64,000 nucleotides of DNA from AWTP1-18 sp036504515 (GTDB taxonomy: Bacteria > Pseudomonadota > Gammaproteobacteria > Burkholderiales > Rhodocyclaceae): assembly GCA_036504515.1 (NCBI GenBank), contig DASXVA010000004.1, forward strand, positions 124,001 through 188,000, read 5' to 3'. The notes beneath the pieces were generated by a model. It had not been told where the DNA came from, did not search any database, and saw only the letters and a program-made list of their open reading frames with translations. This document shows, one piece after another, positions 52,789 to 61,072 of the stretch. Position 1 is the stretch's first letter. Each line of letters begins with the position of its first letter. The position numbers and the translations under genes were made by a program.

Positions 52789-53260
52789 CCCGAGATCTGA
52801 AATTCAGCAATTCGTTAGTATTTAACTGAACCTCTGCCGCAGAAAGAACAAATAGTGCAACCTCAGTTGTAGTCCGCGGTTCGGGGTAGGCTGCTTTCAG
52901 GCAGGCATATATTTGCCGCGTCATCTCTCCATGTGGGAGAAACCTATCTGCCCATTGTGAGCAGATAGGTTTGATTAGCTTGGGATCAATTTGTATATCA
53001 TGCTGTTCCAGCGCTCTGTCAATAGCAACGAGATCGGATCTCAATGCTTCTAGGTACAGCGGGCGATTGTCACCTTGCGCTTGCTGCATTCGAAGGTGGT
53101 CTAGCTTACTTTTGAGTCGAACCAGCCGAAGTTCGATTTCGGCTATTTTTTTATTCAGCTCAATCTGAGATAAAGGAATAGTCTTTTCGACCTTGTTTAT
53201 CTCGCCCAAAAGGCGAGCTCTTTTGTCGACTAGCCACTTTAGTGATGACGGAATTCGCAT
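52640..53260 (-). CDS. hypothetical coiled-coil / winged-helix protein at island right end
   Basis: A 206-residue protein without a family name I can give. Residues about 20-80 are a heptad-rich coiled coil (KKIAEIELRLVRLKSKLDHL). Residues about 110-175 look like a winged helix (RFLPHGEMTRQIYACLKAAY, then SRVSQRLGHLVWQKKISRLH). Its 3' 149 bp are antisense to the transposase end, so the real C-terminus may have been altered by the insertion. A perfect 9-bp inverted repeat sits immediately before its start codon. It resembles small helper genes of integrative elements, but that is a guess. Confidence 0.55.
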   Translation of the reverse strand: MRIPSSLKWLVDKRARLLGEINKVEKTIPLSQIELNKKIAEIELRLVRLKSKLDHLRMQQAQGDNRPLYLEALRSDLVAIDRALEQHDIQIDPKLIKPICSQWADRFLPHGEMTRQIYACLKAAYPEPRTTTEVALFVLSAAEVQLNTNELLNFRSRVSQRLGHLVWQKKISRLHEVKTCEEGRWTLLPLSPPLESHARITPLPAD

Positions 53261-53288
53261 GCCCCTAGGTTAGAGCTACCTAGGGGGC
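53261..53288. repeat. inverted repeat upstream of the coiled-coil gene
   Basis: CCCCTAGGT / ACCTAGGGG with a seven-base centre, one base from the ATG at 53260. It could be an operator or an RNA hairpin that covers the ribosome site. Confidence 0.5.
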
Positions 53289-53323
53289 TTGTTAAGTGCA
53301 ACAGCTACCACATAGCGCGTGTA

Positions 53324-53357
53324 AATAACAAAGGGGCCCGAGGGCCCCTTTGTTATT
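53324..53357. terminator. bidirectional terminator after the FKBP gene
   Basis: A perfect 16-bp stem, AATAACAAAGGGGCCC / GGGCCCCTTTGTTATT, with a two-base centre. It ends the FKBP transcript and marks the right border of the acquired island. Confidence 0.85.
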
Positions 53358-53378
53358 TGGAAATACGCTGTCGCTGAA

Positions 53379-53723
53379 TCAGGCCAGGCCGAGCAGTTCC
53401 ACTTCAAACACCAGGGTCGCATTGGGCGGAATGACGCCACCGGCACCGCGGGGGCCGTAGCCCAGTTCGGGGGGGATGGTCAGCTTGCGCTTGCCGCCGA
53501 TTTTCATACCTTGTACGCCTTCGTCCCAGCCGGCAATCACCCAGCGCTTGCCGAGGGGAAATTCAAAGGCTTCGTTGCGGTCCAGACTGGAGTCGAATTT
53601 CTGGCCATCGGTGAGCCAGCCGGTGTAATGCACACTGACGGTCTGACCGACTTCGGCAGTGGCGCCGTCACCAACGGTGATTTCTTCAATGACCAGGCCG
53701 CTGGCGGTGGTGGTTGTGCTCAT
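53379..53723 (-). CDS. FKBP-type peptidyl-prolyl cis-trans isomerase
   Basis: Small cytoplasmic FKBP-type isomerase, 114 residues, single domain. Seen motifs: VSVHYTGWLTDGQKFDSSLD, FPLGKRWVIAGWDEGVQGMK and LTIPPELGYGPRGAGGVIPP, all active-site strands of the fold. It speeds proline isomerisation during protein folding. It is 26 nt downstream of the GGDEF-EAL gene on the same strand and is followed by a strong terminator, so it is last in that unit. Confidence 0.96.
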   Translation of the reverse strand: MSTTTTASGLVIEEITVGDGATAEVGQTVSVHYTGWLTDGQKFDSSLDRNEAFEFPLGKRWVIAGWDEGVQGMKIGGKRKLTIPPELGYGPRGAGGVIPPNATLVFEVELLGLA

Positions 53724-53749
53724 GGAGAGTCCTTTCTTTGTTGCGGGGG

Positions 53750-56359
53750 TTATGCCGTGACCCGGGGATTCAAGGCGGGCAGGTTAAAAATCTGATCGGA
53801 AAGCTGGGGCGAAATCGCCCGGGAGAAATAAAAACCCTGGAATTTACGGCAGCCGTAATTCATCAGGATGCCCAGTTGAGCATCGGTTTCCACCCCTTCG
53901 GCCAGGATGTCCAGGCCCAGATTGCGGGAGAGGCCGATGATGGCGGAAACGATGGCGGCATCTTCCTTGTCATCGCAAAGGTCGCGGACGAAACTTTGGT
54001 CAACTTTCAGCTTGTGTACCGGGAAGCGTTTGAGATAGGCCAAGCTCGAGTAGCCGGTGCCGAAGTCATCGATGGCGAGGCGCACACCCATGTGGGCCAG
54101 TTCCTTGAGACGGGTGAGGGTTTCCTCCACGTCCTGCATCAGAGTGCCTTCGGTGATTTCCAGTTCCAGCAGGCTGGCGGGTTGTCCTGTCTCCACCAGA
54201 ATATTGCGAATAGTATCCACCAGCCCCCGTTGGCGGAACTGACGCGGCGACAGATTTACCGAGACTGGAATCGTGGGCCTGCCTTCATCCTGCCATTGGC
54301 GGTTTTGGCGCATGGCTTCCCGTAGCACCCATTCCCCCAAGGGGACGATGAGGCCCGTTTCCTCCGCCACCGGAATGAATTCCCCTGGGGAAATCATGCC
54401 GTGCTCGGGGTCGTTCCAGCGCACCAGGGCTTCCACACCGCAGACGCAGTGCTTGTCCAGATCGACCAGGGGTTGGTAGTGCAGCAGCAACTCCCCCCGG
54501 GTGATGGCCGCACGTAGGCGGTTTTCCAGATTGAAGAAGCGGGTCGCTTCGTCGTTCATGCGGGGCGTGAAAAACTGGAAGTTATTCCGTCCTGCTGCCT
54601 TGGCGTGGTACATGGCCGTGTCGGCATTGCGCATGAGTTGCATGGCTTCCATGCCGTCGTCGGGGAAGATGCTGATGCCGATGGAAGGCGTGGTCTGCAG
54701 GGCATGGCCGTTGATGTAAACCACGGGGGCCAAGGCGGCGATGATCTTTTCAGCCACCATGACCACATCGTCCAGATTGCCGATTTCGTTCAGAATCACC
54801 ACGAATTCATCGCCGCCAAGACGGGATACGGTATCAACGCTACGTACCGCATTGCGCAGGCGGTCGGCAATGTTCTTCAACAGCTCGTCGCCGATGGCAT
54901 GACCCAAGGTGTCGTTGATGGACTTGAACCGGTCCAGGTCAAGGAATATGACGGCGACCCGAGCATCCCGGCGGGAAGCCTGGGTGATGGCTTGGGTTAG
55001 GCGATCCTGCAGCAGGGCGCGGTTGGGCAGGCCGGTCAGGCTGTCATGGTGGGCCAGGTGCCAGATGCGCTGCTCGGTTTGCATGCGCTCGAAAATCTCG
55101 TCCTGCAGCTGAGCGTTGGCCGTAGCCAGTTCCTGGGTGCGTTCCTGAACCCGACTTTCCAGTTCGTCCCGGCTTTTGCGCAGGGCATCTTCCGCCAACC
55201 GTCGTTCCGTGATGTCCTCGAACACCCAGATGGCTTCCAGTTCCTTGCTCTCCTGGCCAGTCCGGCGCCCGGAAACCCTTAACCAGAGCGTACTGCCATC
55301 TTTGCGACGGCCTTCAATTTCAGCGACGAAAGTCTCGCTGCGCACCAGGGTGTCATGCCCCTTGCCCCGAAGCGCCATGAAGGAAGCTTCCGAGGGGTAG
55401 AGCATCTGGGCTTCCTTGCCCACCATTTCTTCGGTGCTGTAGCCGAAGATTTCCACTACTTTGGGGTTGGCCTTGAGGACGATACGACCCCGGGTGTAAA
55501 GAATACCGATCGCGGCATGATCGAAAATGGTTCTCTGCTCGTTCAGCGCTTGGCGCAATTGGGCATCGGCTTGTTTGTAGGCGGAGATGTCCTCCACCAG
55601 CCAGGCTGACCCAGCTGCAGGGGCTTCCGCATCGAAGGCTCTGCCCGAAATCCGGGCCCAGAAATGGCTGCCGTCATGACGGCAGAGCAATAGCTCGCCG
55701 CTGAACTCCTTGCCAATGGCCAGGTCTTCGTAAAACGAATGAACAGCCTCGTCGAACTCGCCTTCCTGGACAAAGAGTTTTTGCACGGGCATGTGCAGCA
55801 GTTCTGTCTGGCTATAGCCGAGCATGCCTTCAAGACACTCGTTGGAGCGAACAATCTGGCGCTGCCGCACCACCGCAATACCAATCAGGCTGGTATTGAA
55901 AATACCCAATAACTCGCGGGTAGAAGACTCCAGCACATCCCGCATGAGGCGGTCATCGCTGACATCTTCCATGATCCAGATGGTGCCTTCTCGGGGGCGA
56001 TGGGGGTTTACCGCCTTGGCAGAAATCCGGCACCAGAACAAGCTGCCATCCTGGCGCATCATCTGTCGTTCGCTGCGGTAGGGTTTTCCCGCCACAAGAG
56101 GCGGAATCGCCTCCCGACCCAGACTGTCGTAGTCCGCCTGGCTCGGATTGAGCACCGTGCCGGAAAGGCCGATCATTGCCTCAACGCTACTGAAACCCCA
56201 CATCTGCGCCGCCACCGGATTGGCCTGCATGACCAGTCGATTGCGGGTGAAGATAATGCCTACCGTCGCATTCTCAAGAATGGCCTTGAGTTCCAAAAGC
56301 GCCTGGGCACTCGGGTCTTCTTCCGGGGAAGAAAATCCGACATTGTCCATTTCCGCCAT
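53750..56359 (-). CDS. PAS-PAS-PAS-GGDEF-EAL protein
   Basis: A cytoplasmic c-di-GMP enzyme of 869 residues. Three PAS domains (about 20-140, 145-265 and 270-390) precede a GGDEF domain (about 430-590) with SRLGGDEFVV and I-site RSVD, and an EAL domain (about 605-860) with EALVRWNDPEHG. Both catalytic motifs look intact, so it could make or break c-di-GMP depending on PAS input. No transmembrane segment is seen. I chose ATG 56359 (MAEMDNVGF); the open frame to 56509 runs into the neighbouring gene. It is the first of a short unit with the FKBP gene. Confidence 0.93.
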   Translation of the reverse strand: MAEMDNVGFSSPEEDPSAQALLELKAILENATVGIIFTRNRLVMQANPVAAQMWGFSSVEAMIGLSGTVLNPSQADYDSLGREAIPPLVAGKPYRSERQMMRQDGSLFWCRISAKAVNPHRPREGTIWIMEDVSDDRLMRDVLESSTRELLGIFNTSLIGIAVVRQRQIVRSNECLEGMLGYSQTELLHMPVQKLFVQEGEFDEAVHSFYEDLAIGKEFSGELLLCRHDGSHFWARISGRAFDAEAPAAGSAWLVEDISAYKQADAQLRQALNEQRTIFDHAAIGILYTRGRIVLKANPKVVEIFGYSTEEMVGKEAQMLYPSEASFMALRGKGHDTLVRSETFVAEIEGRRKDGSTLWLRVSGRRTGQESKELEAIWVFEDITERRLAEDALRKSRDELESRVQERTQELATANAQLQDEIFERMQTEQRIWHLAHHDSLTGLPNRALLQDRLTQAITQASRRDARVAVIFLDLDRFKSINDTLGHAIGDELLKNIADRLRNAVRSVDTVSRLGGDEFVVILNEIGNLDDVVMVAEKIIAALAPVVYINGHALQTTPSIGISIFPDDGMEAMQLMRNADTAMYHAKAAGRNNFQFFTPRMNDEATRFFNLENRLRAAITRGELLLHYQPLVDLDKHCVCGVEALVRWNDPEHGMISPGEFIPVAEETGLIVPLGEWVLREAMRQNRQWQDEGRPTIPVSVNLSPRQFRQRGLVDTIRNILVETGQPASLLELEITEGTLMQDVEETLTRLKELAHMGVRLAIDDFGTGYSSLAYLKRFPVHKLKVDQSFVRDLCDDKEDAAIVSAIIGLSRNLGLDILAEGVETDAQLGILMNYGCRKFQGFYFSRAISPQLSDQIFNLPALNPRVTA

Positions 56360-56390
56360 GGGTGCGCTCAGAATGAAACGGGGATGCAAA

Positions 56391-57260
56391 TCAGGCACCC
56401 AGCTTCTCCAGCACTTTATAAATAGCGAGGGAGTCTTCTTCACCGCCACCACCGCCCACCAGGGCGTTGAGTAGTTGCGCCACGATGGCTGCCGTGGGCA
56501 GGGCAACACCCATACGGGTTGCTTCTTCCATCACGATGCGCAGGTCCTTCTGGTGCATCCAGGCCTTGAAGCCCGGCTTGAAATCGTCGGCCAGAATGCG
56601 GGCGCCGTGTACATCGAGAACCTTGCTGTAGGCAAAACCACCCAGCAAGGCTTCCCGTACCCTGGCTGGATCGACGCCGCTTTTCTTTGCCAGGAGAAAG
56701 GCTTCGGAGACGGCCGTAATGCCGGCCCCGACCAGAATCTGGTTACAGGATTTGGCCACCTGACCGGCGCCACTGGCGCCAATACGGGTCACGGTACGAC
56801 CCATGATCTCGAACAGGGGGCGCATTTTGTCGAAGGCTTCGGCTTTGCCGCCGACCATGATGGTCAGGGTCGCTTCCTTCGCGCCTTTTTCGCCACCAGA
56901 AACCGGGGCATCAAGGAAATCGATTTTGTGCACCGCCAGCCGCATCGAAAGCTCCCGGGCAGTTTCGGGAGAGATAGTGCTCATGTCGGCAATCACTAAT
57001 CCGGCCTTTGCTCCCTCCACGACGCCCTTGGGGCCCAGCAGCAAGTTGGAAACATCGGGGCCGTCGGCCACGATGGTGATCAGTACCTCGACCTGGGCTG
57101 CCAGTTCGGCGGGGGATGCGTAAAAGCGGGCACCTGTGTCACGAAAGGGGGCCAGAGTTTCGGGCCGGCGAGCCCACAGGTGCAAGGTATGCCCTGCTTT
57201 GGCCAGGTGCTGGGCCATGGGTCTGCCCATCAAACCAAGACCGATGAATCCGATATTCAT
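56391..57260 (-). CDS. 2-hydroxy-3-oxopropionate reductase family dehydrogenase
   Basis: NAD(P)-dependent beta-hydroxyacid dehydrogenase, 289 residues, of the GarR/GlxR group. The Rossmann motif GFIGLGLMGRPMAQHL is at the N-terminus, the substrate motif DAPVSGGEKGA near residue 117, and the catalytic Lys in GASGAGQVAKSCNQ near residue 170. Likely substrate is tartronate semialdehyde in glycerate or glyoxylate metabolism, but other small hydroxyacids are possible. It lies 90 bp after the DUF4202 gene on the same strand and 31 bp before the GGDEF-EAL gene. Confidence 0.9.
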   Translation of the reverse strand: MNIGFIGLGLMGRPMAQHLAKAGHTLHLWARRPETLAPFRDTGARFYASPAELAAQVEVLITIVADGPDVSNLLLGPKGVVEGAKAGLVIADMSTISPETARELSMRLAVHKIDFLDAPVSGGEKGAKEATLTIMVGGKAEAFDKMRPLFEIMGRTVTRIGASGAGQVAKSCNQILVGAGITAVSEAFLLAKKSGVDPARVREALLGGFAYSKVLDVHGARILADDFKPGFKAWMHQKDLRIVMEEATRMGVALPTAAIVAQLLNALVGGGGGEEDSLAIYKVLEKLGA

Positions 57261-57350
57261 GACGCGCTTTTTCCAAGTAAATGCTGATCATACCTTTCAG
57301 GCTTCAACCTCGCCACCTGCAGGTATTTGATAAGTTAAAGAAGACGGCGG

Positions 57351-57959
57351 TCAGGGCGTTGCAATGGCCTTCTGGATCAGGGGAACCAAAGGCGCCGGAA
57401 GTGCAATGCCGCCTTCCAGGGCAAAGTGGTGTGCCCGATCCGACATCTTGCGCCAGGTTTTGGCGATGATGCCCAGCCATTTGTCTTCCGAGTAATCGGG
57501 TTTCTGCGCGGCGAAGGTTGCCATGTAGTGTTCAATAAAAACCAGACCGGCCACGTCTTCCAGCAACTGGGTATCCGGGTTGGTTTTCAAGTCACGCTTG
57601 CCCACCGCCACTTGAATACGGACGGCACTCGTTTCATCGGCGCCGGCCTGACGGGCCAGTTGGGCAGCCAGATCGGCGTGAAAACGGTAGAGCCCTGTGC
57701 GCCACTGGTGATAACCCACCTTGTCCATGGGGAACTGGTCGCGGGGTACGGTCCAGCGGCGAATGTGCTGGGCGCGAACCGCCACCTGCATGGCCGCGTC
57801 GGCATCGGGGGAAAAGCGGGCCAGCATGTCGCTCATGCGCAAACCGTAGAGGGCTTCCTTCGGGTGAGATTTCCCCGCCGCATCGGTTTCAGTATTGGGG
57901 TCCTGCGCGTTGGCCTCGTCAATTAATGCGATTGCCTGGGAAAGCCATGGGGCTGTCAT
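57351..57959 (-). CDS. DUF4202 family protein
   Basis: A 202-residue cytoplasmic protein of the DUF4202 family, function unknown. Seen motifs: AIALIDEANAQDPNTETD near the start, RAQHIRRWTVPRDQFPMDKVG in pieces about residue 80, and DVAGLVFIEHYMATFA near residue 140. Start ATG 57959 has AAAGGAG eight bases upstream; a longer frame opens at 58013. It diverges from nasA, sharing a 366-bp region that holds a sigma-54 promoter for nasA. Conserved His and Glu suggest a metal-bound, HD-like fold, but I cannot confirm it. Confidence 0.85.
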   Translation of the reverse strand: MTAPWLSQAIALIDEANAQDPNTETDAAGKSHPKEALYGLRMSDMLARFSPDADAAMQVAVRAQHIRRWTVPRDQFPMDKVGYHQWRTGLYRFHADLAAQLARQAGADETSAVRIQVAVGKRDLKTNPDTQLLEDVAGLVFIEHYMATFAAQKPDYSEDKWLGIIAKTWRKMSDRAHHFALEGGIALPAPLVPLIQKAIATP

Positions 57960-58033
57960 CGTGATCTCCTTTGCGCCATTATATTGAGGCGGCTTGTCCG
58001 GTGGCGGACGCATTTAGAGCGGCGAGAGCCTTT

Positions 58034-58081
58034 TGCACCAGTGCATCGCCAAGCATTGCTTCCATGCACCAATGCAGCGCA
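58034..58081 (+). promoter_or_regulatory. two NtrC-like enhancer sites upstream of nasA
   Basis: TGCACC starts at 58034 and at 58065, each followed by an imperfect second half (the second is TGCACC-N5-AGCGCA against consensus TGCACC-N5-GGTGCA). They lie about 40-90 bp upstream of the sigma-54 promoter, where NtrC normally binds. Confidence 0.5.
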
Positions 58082-58121
58082 CGGTATCCATGGAAATTGG
58101 CCCTGGCCCAGGGAAAACCGA

Positions 58122-58137
58122 TGGCACGTCCCTTGCA
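58122..58137 (+). promoter_or_regulatory. sigma-54 (RpoN) promoter of nasA
   Basis: TGGCACG-TCCC-TTGCA matches the -24/-12 consensus TGGCACG-N4-TTGCW completely, with GG and GC ten bases apart. Transcription would start about 58150, giving a 5' leader of about 175 nt before nasA. It implies nitrogen control through NtrC. Confidence 0.82.
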
Positions 58138-58159
58138 CAAGGAATGCTGTCATCGGGCT

Positions 58160-58313
58160 GGAACGCCGCCGTTCCTCCTGCAATTCAAGAAGCCCGCTGA
58201 CCGGAACGCCCTTCACAGGAAGCCCTTGTCGGCCTCTTCAGGTTCTCCACCTGAGCCGACCCGGATGTGGCAACGCAGCCACCCCTCAGCGTCCAAAAAT
58301 CCCCCTATTTTTG
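58160..58313 (+). other. nasA mRNA leader with hairpins, one ANTAR-type hexaloop
   Basis: Within the leader: GGAAC-GCCGCC-GTTCC (near 58160), TCAGGT-TCTCC-ACCTGA (near 58235) and GTGGC-AACGCA-GCCAC (58267-58282). The last has a six-base loop with A at position 1 and G at position 4, the rule for RNAs bound by ANTAR antiterminators such as NasR/NasT. CAAAAAT-CCCCCT-ATTTTTG (58294-58313) follows. No GC-rich terminator is seen. Confidence 0.35.
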
Positions 58314-58325
58314 TGAGCTTCCACC

Positions 58326-61052
58326 ATGGAAACGAAGACAACTTGCCCCTATTGCGGCACCGGCTGCGGTGTTATCGCCGAGCACGATGGTCAGCAAATC
58401 ACCGGTGTGCGCGGCGATCCGGACCACCCGGCCAACAGGGGACGCCTGTGTACCAAGGGTTCCACCCTGCACTTCACCGTCTCGCCGGATACGCTTTCGC
58501 TGCGGGCAAAGTATCCCGAGTTGCGTACCGGAAAATCCTCTCCCCGTCAGCGGGTGAGCTGGGATGCCGCCCTTGACCATGCCGCCGACCATTTTGCCGA
58601 GGTGATCAAGACCCACGGTGCTGATGCCGTGGCTTTTTACGTTTCCGGCCAACTGCTGACCGAGGACTATTACGTCTTCAACAAGCTGGCCAAGGGCTTG
58701 ATCGGCACCAACAACATCGACAGCAATTCCCGCCTGTGCATGTCCTCGGCCGTTACCGGCTACAAGGCCACCCTGGGTTCCGATGCCCAGCCCTGCGCTT
58801 ACGAAGACATTGCTCGGACCGATTGCCTGTTCATCACCGGGGCCAATACCGCCTGGGCCCACCCCATCGTTTTTCGCCAGATCGAGGATGCAAAAAAGGC
58901 CAATCCCGAACTCAAGCTGATCGTCGCCGATCCGCGCCGGACGGATACCGCCGAAGCCGCCGACCTGCATTTGCCCTTGCTGCCCGGCACCGACGTTGCT
59001 CTCTACCACTCCATGCTCCACGTCATGTTGTGGGATGGCCTTTGCGACATGGATTACATCGCCGCCCATACCGAAGGCTTCGATGCCCTGCGCGACACGG
59101 TGCGGGAATACACCCCGGCCGTTGCTGCCCAGATCTGTGGCCTACCCGAAGCCGACATCGTCACCGCTGCCCGCTGGCTCGGTGCTCGGGGCAAGAAGGC
59201 CATTTCCCTGTGGTGCCAGGGGCTCAATCAATCTGCCCAGGGCACCAACAACAATGCCGCCCTGATCCAGCTGCACCTGGCTACCGGCAAGATCGGCAAG
59301 ATCGGCTGCGGCCCCTTTTCCCTGACCGGCCAACCCAATGCCATGGGCGGGCGCGAGGCGGGCGGCATGGCCAATCTGCTTTCCGGCCATCGCGATTTGG
59401 CCAATGCCGAGCACCGAGCCGAAGTGGCTCGTCTCTGGGGGCTGGACGATGTGCCCGCTCGGCCCGGCCTGACTGCTGTTGAACTGTTCGATGCGGTGGC
59501 CGCAGGCAAGATCAAGGCGATCTGGATTGCCTGCACCAACCCAGCCCAGTCCATGCCCGAATCGGACAAGGTCAAGGCCGCCCTGGCTGGCTGCGACTTT
59601 GTCGTCGTGCAGGAAACGGCGCGCCAGACCGACACCACTGCCTACGCCGATCTGCTGCTGCCCGCCGCTGGCTGGGGTGAGAAGGGCGGTACCGTCACCA
59701 ATTCCGAACGCCGCATTACCCGGCTCCAGGCCGCTGTTCCTGCCGTCGGCGAAGCCCGAGCTGACTGGCGTATCGCGGCCGACTTTGCTTTGGTGCTGGG
59801 AACCCGCCTGGGCAAGGCAGAGCAGGCGGCAAGAATGTTCGACTACCCCAGCAGCGAAGCGGTCTTCAACGAGCACCGGGAAAGCACCCGGGGGCGAGAC
59901 CTGGACATCACCGGGCTTTCTTACGCCCTGCTGGAACAGCAAGGTCCCCAGCAATGGCCCTTCCCCGAGGGGGCAAGCACAGGCAAGGTCCGGCTCTACG
60001 AAGACGGCATCTACCCCACCGTTAACGGCAAGGCCCGCTTTCTCAATATCCGTCCGGCACCTTCCGCAGAAAGCCCCAGTTCTCGCCTGCCTTTCCGTCT
60101 CAATACCGGCCGCCTGCGGGACCAGTGGCACGGCATGAGTCGCACTGGCACCGTGGCCCGCCTCTTCAATCACGCGCCGGAGCCCCTGCTGGAAATCCAT
60201 CCCGACGATGTCTATCGGCGCGGCCTGGAAGAGGGTGGTCTGGTCAAGGTGAAGAACAAGCGCGGCAGTTTCGTCGCCCGGGTCAAGGCAAGTAGCGCCC
60301 TGCGATCCGGCCAGTTGTTCATGCCCATGCACTGGGGCGGTCAGTTCATGCGGGGCGGAGGCGCAAATACCGTCACTACTCCGGTGTTCGATCCAAGCTC
60401 GAAGCAGCCAGAACTCAAACACGCCGCCGTGACCATCGAAAAGTTCGACGCCCAATGGCAGATCGTCGCCCTGTTTCGTGCCCCCGCTGGCGCCGGCGCT
60501 GACACCCTGGCGCTCCACGCCACCCTGCAACCCTGGTTGATGCAATGCGACCATGCGACTCTGACCCTTGCCGGTCGCGAAGATCCGGTGCTGGTGTTCC
60601 AGGGTTGGCGACTCAAGGAGGGCTGGAGCGAGGAACAACTCGCCGCCTTCGATAATCAGCTCGGCCTCGACGATGCCCATGCCCTGCGCTTTTCCGATCG
60701 CAAGAAAGGCATTTCCAAGCGTGCCCGTATCGAAGGCGGTTTGCTGCTTGGCGTACGCCTGGCCGGGGAAATCAAGGCCAAGGACTGGCTCTCCGACATC
60801 ATGACCCAGGGCGCCATGCCCCCCGAGTTGCGTCGTTGGTTACTGGCCCCTCTGGATCAACCGCCTACAGGTAGCAAGCGGCGGGGCAAGGTGATCTGTA
60901 ACTGCTTTGATGTCTCCGAAGATGAAATCCTCGCCGACTTCAATGCCGGTCTTGGCTTGTCAGCCCTGCAGGAAAAACGCAAATGCGGTACTTCCTGCGG
61001 CTCTTGTGTGCCGGAGCTTAAAAGACTGGAAACCCAAACAGGAGCGAAGTAA
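58326..61052 (+). CDS. nasA: assimilatory nitrate reductase catalytic subunit, with BFD [2Fe-2S] domain
   Basis: Cytoplasmic molybdopterin enzyme that reduces nitrate to nitrite for assimilation. It has 908 residues. The N-terminal [4Fe-4S] site is CPYCGTGCGV (residue 7-16), then GRLCTKGST. Molybdopterin domains follow; the dinucleotide-binding region near residue 600-690 has PFRLNTGRLRDQWHGMSRTG. The C-terminus (about 855-905) is a BFD-like [2Fe-2S] domain with VICNCFDVSEDE and KRKCGTSCGSCVPEL. It starts at ATG 58326 behind a sigma-54 promoter. No nitrite reductase or transporter is in view. The next gene converges with a 20-bp gap. Confidence 0.95.
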   Translation: METKTTCPYCGTGCGVIAEHDGQQITGVRGDPDHPANRGRLCTKGSTLHFTVSPDTLSLRAKYPELRTGKSSPRQRVSWDAALDHAADHFAEVIKTHGADAVAFYVSGQLLTEDYYVFNKLAKGLIGTNNIDSNSRLCMSSAVTGYKATLGSDAQPCAYEDIARTDCLFITGANTAWAHPIVFRQIEDAKKANPELKLIVADPRRTDTAEAADLHLPLLPGTDVALYHSMLHVMLWDGLCDMDYIAAHTEGFDALRDTVREYTPAVAAQICGLPEADIVTAARWLGARGKKAISLWCQGLNQSAQGTNNNAALIQLHLATGKIGKIGCGPFSLTGQPNAMGGREAGGMANLLSGHRDLANAEHRAEVARLWGLDDVPARPGLTAVELFDAVAAGKIKAIWIACTNPAQSMPESDKVKAALAGCDFVVVQETARQTDTTAYADLLLPAAGWGEKGGTVTNSERRITRLQAAVPAVGEARADWRIAADFALVLGTRLGKAEQAARMFDYPSSEAVFNEHRESTRGRDLDITGLSYALLEQQGPQQWPFPEGASTGKVRLYEDGIYPTVNGKARFLNIRPAPSAESPSSRLPFRLNTGRLRDQWHGMSRTGTVARLFNHAPEPLLEIHPDDVYRRGLEEGGLVKVKNKRGSFVARVKASSALRSGQLFMPMHWGGQFMRGGGANTVTTPVFDPSSKQPELKHAAVTIEKFDAQWQIVALFRAPAGAGADTLALHATLQPWLMQCDHATLTLAGREDPVLVFQGWRLKEGWSEEQLAAFDNQLGLDDAHALRFSDRKKGISKRARIEGGLLLGVRLAGEIKAKDWLSDIMTQGAMPPELRRWLLAPLDQPPTGSKRRGKVICNCFDVSEDEILADFNAGLGLSALQEKRKCGTSCGSCVPELKRLETQTGAK

Positions 61053-61072
61053 GCCGAGTGATGAATAGCCCG

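Noticed and set aside
59142..60680. 512-residue minus-strand frame opposite nasA
   Set aside because: Shadow of nasA; nasA carries all metal-binding motifs and a sigma-54 promoter.
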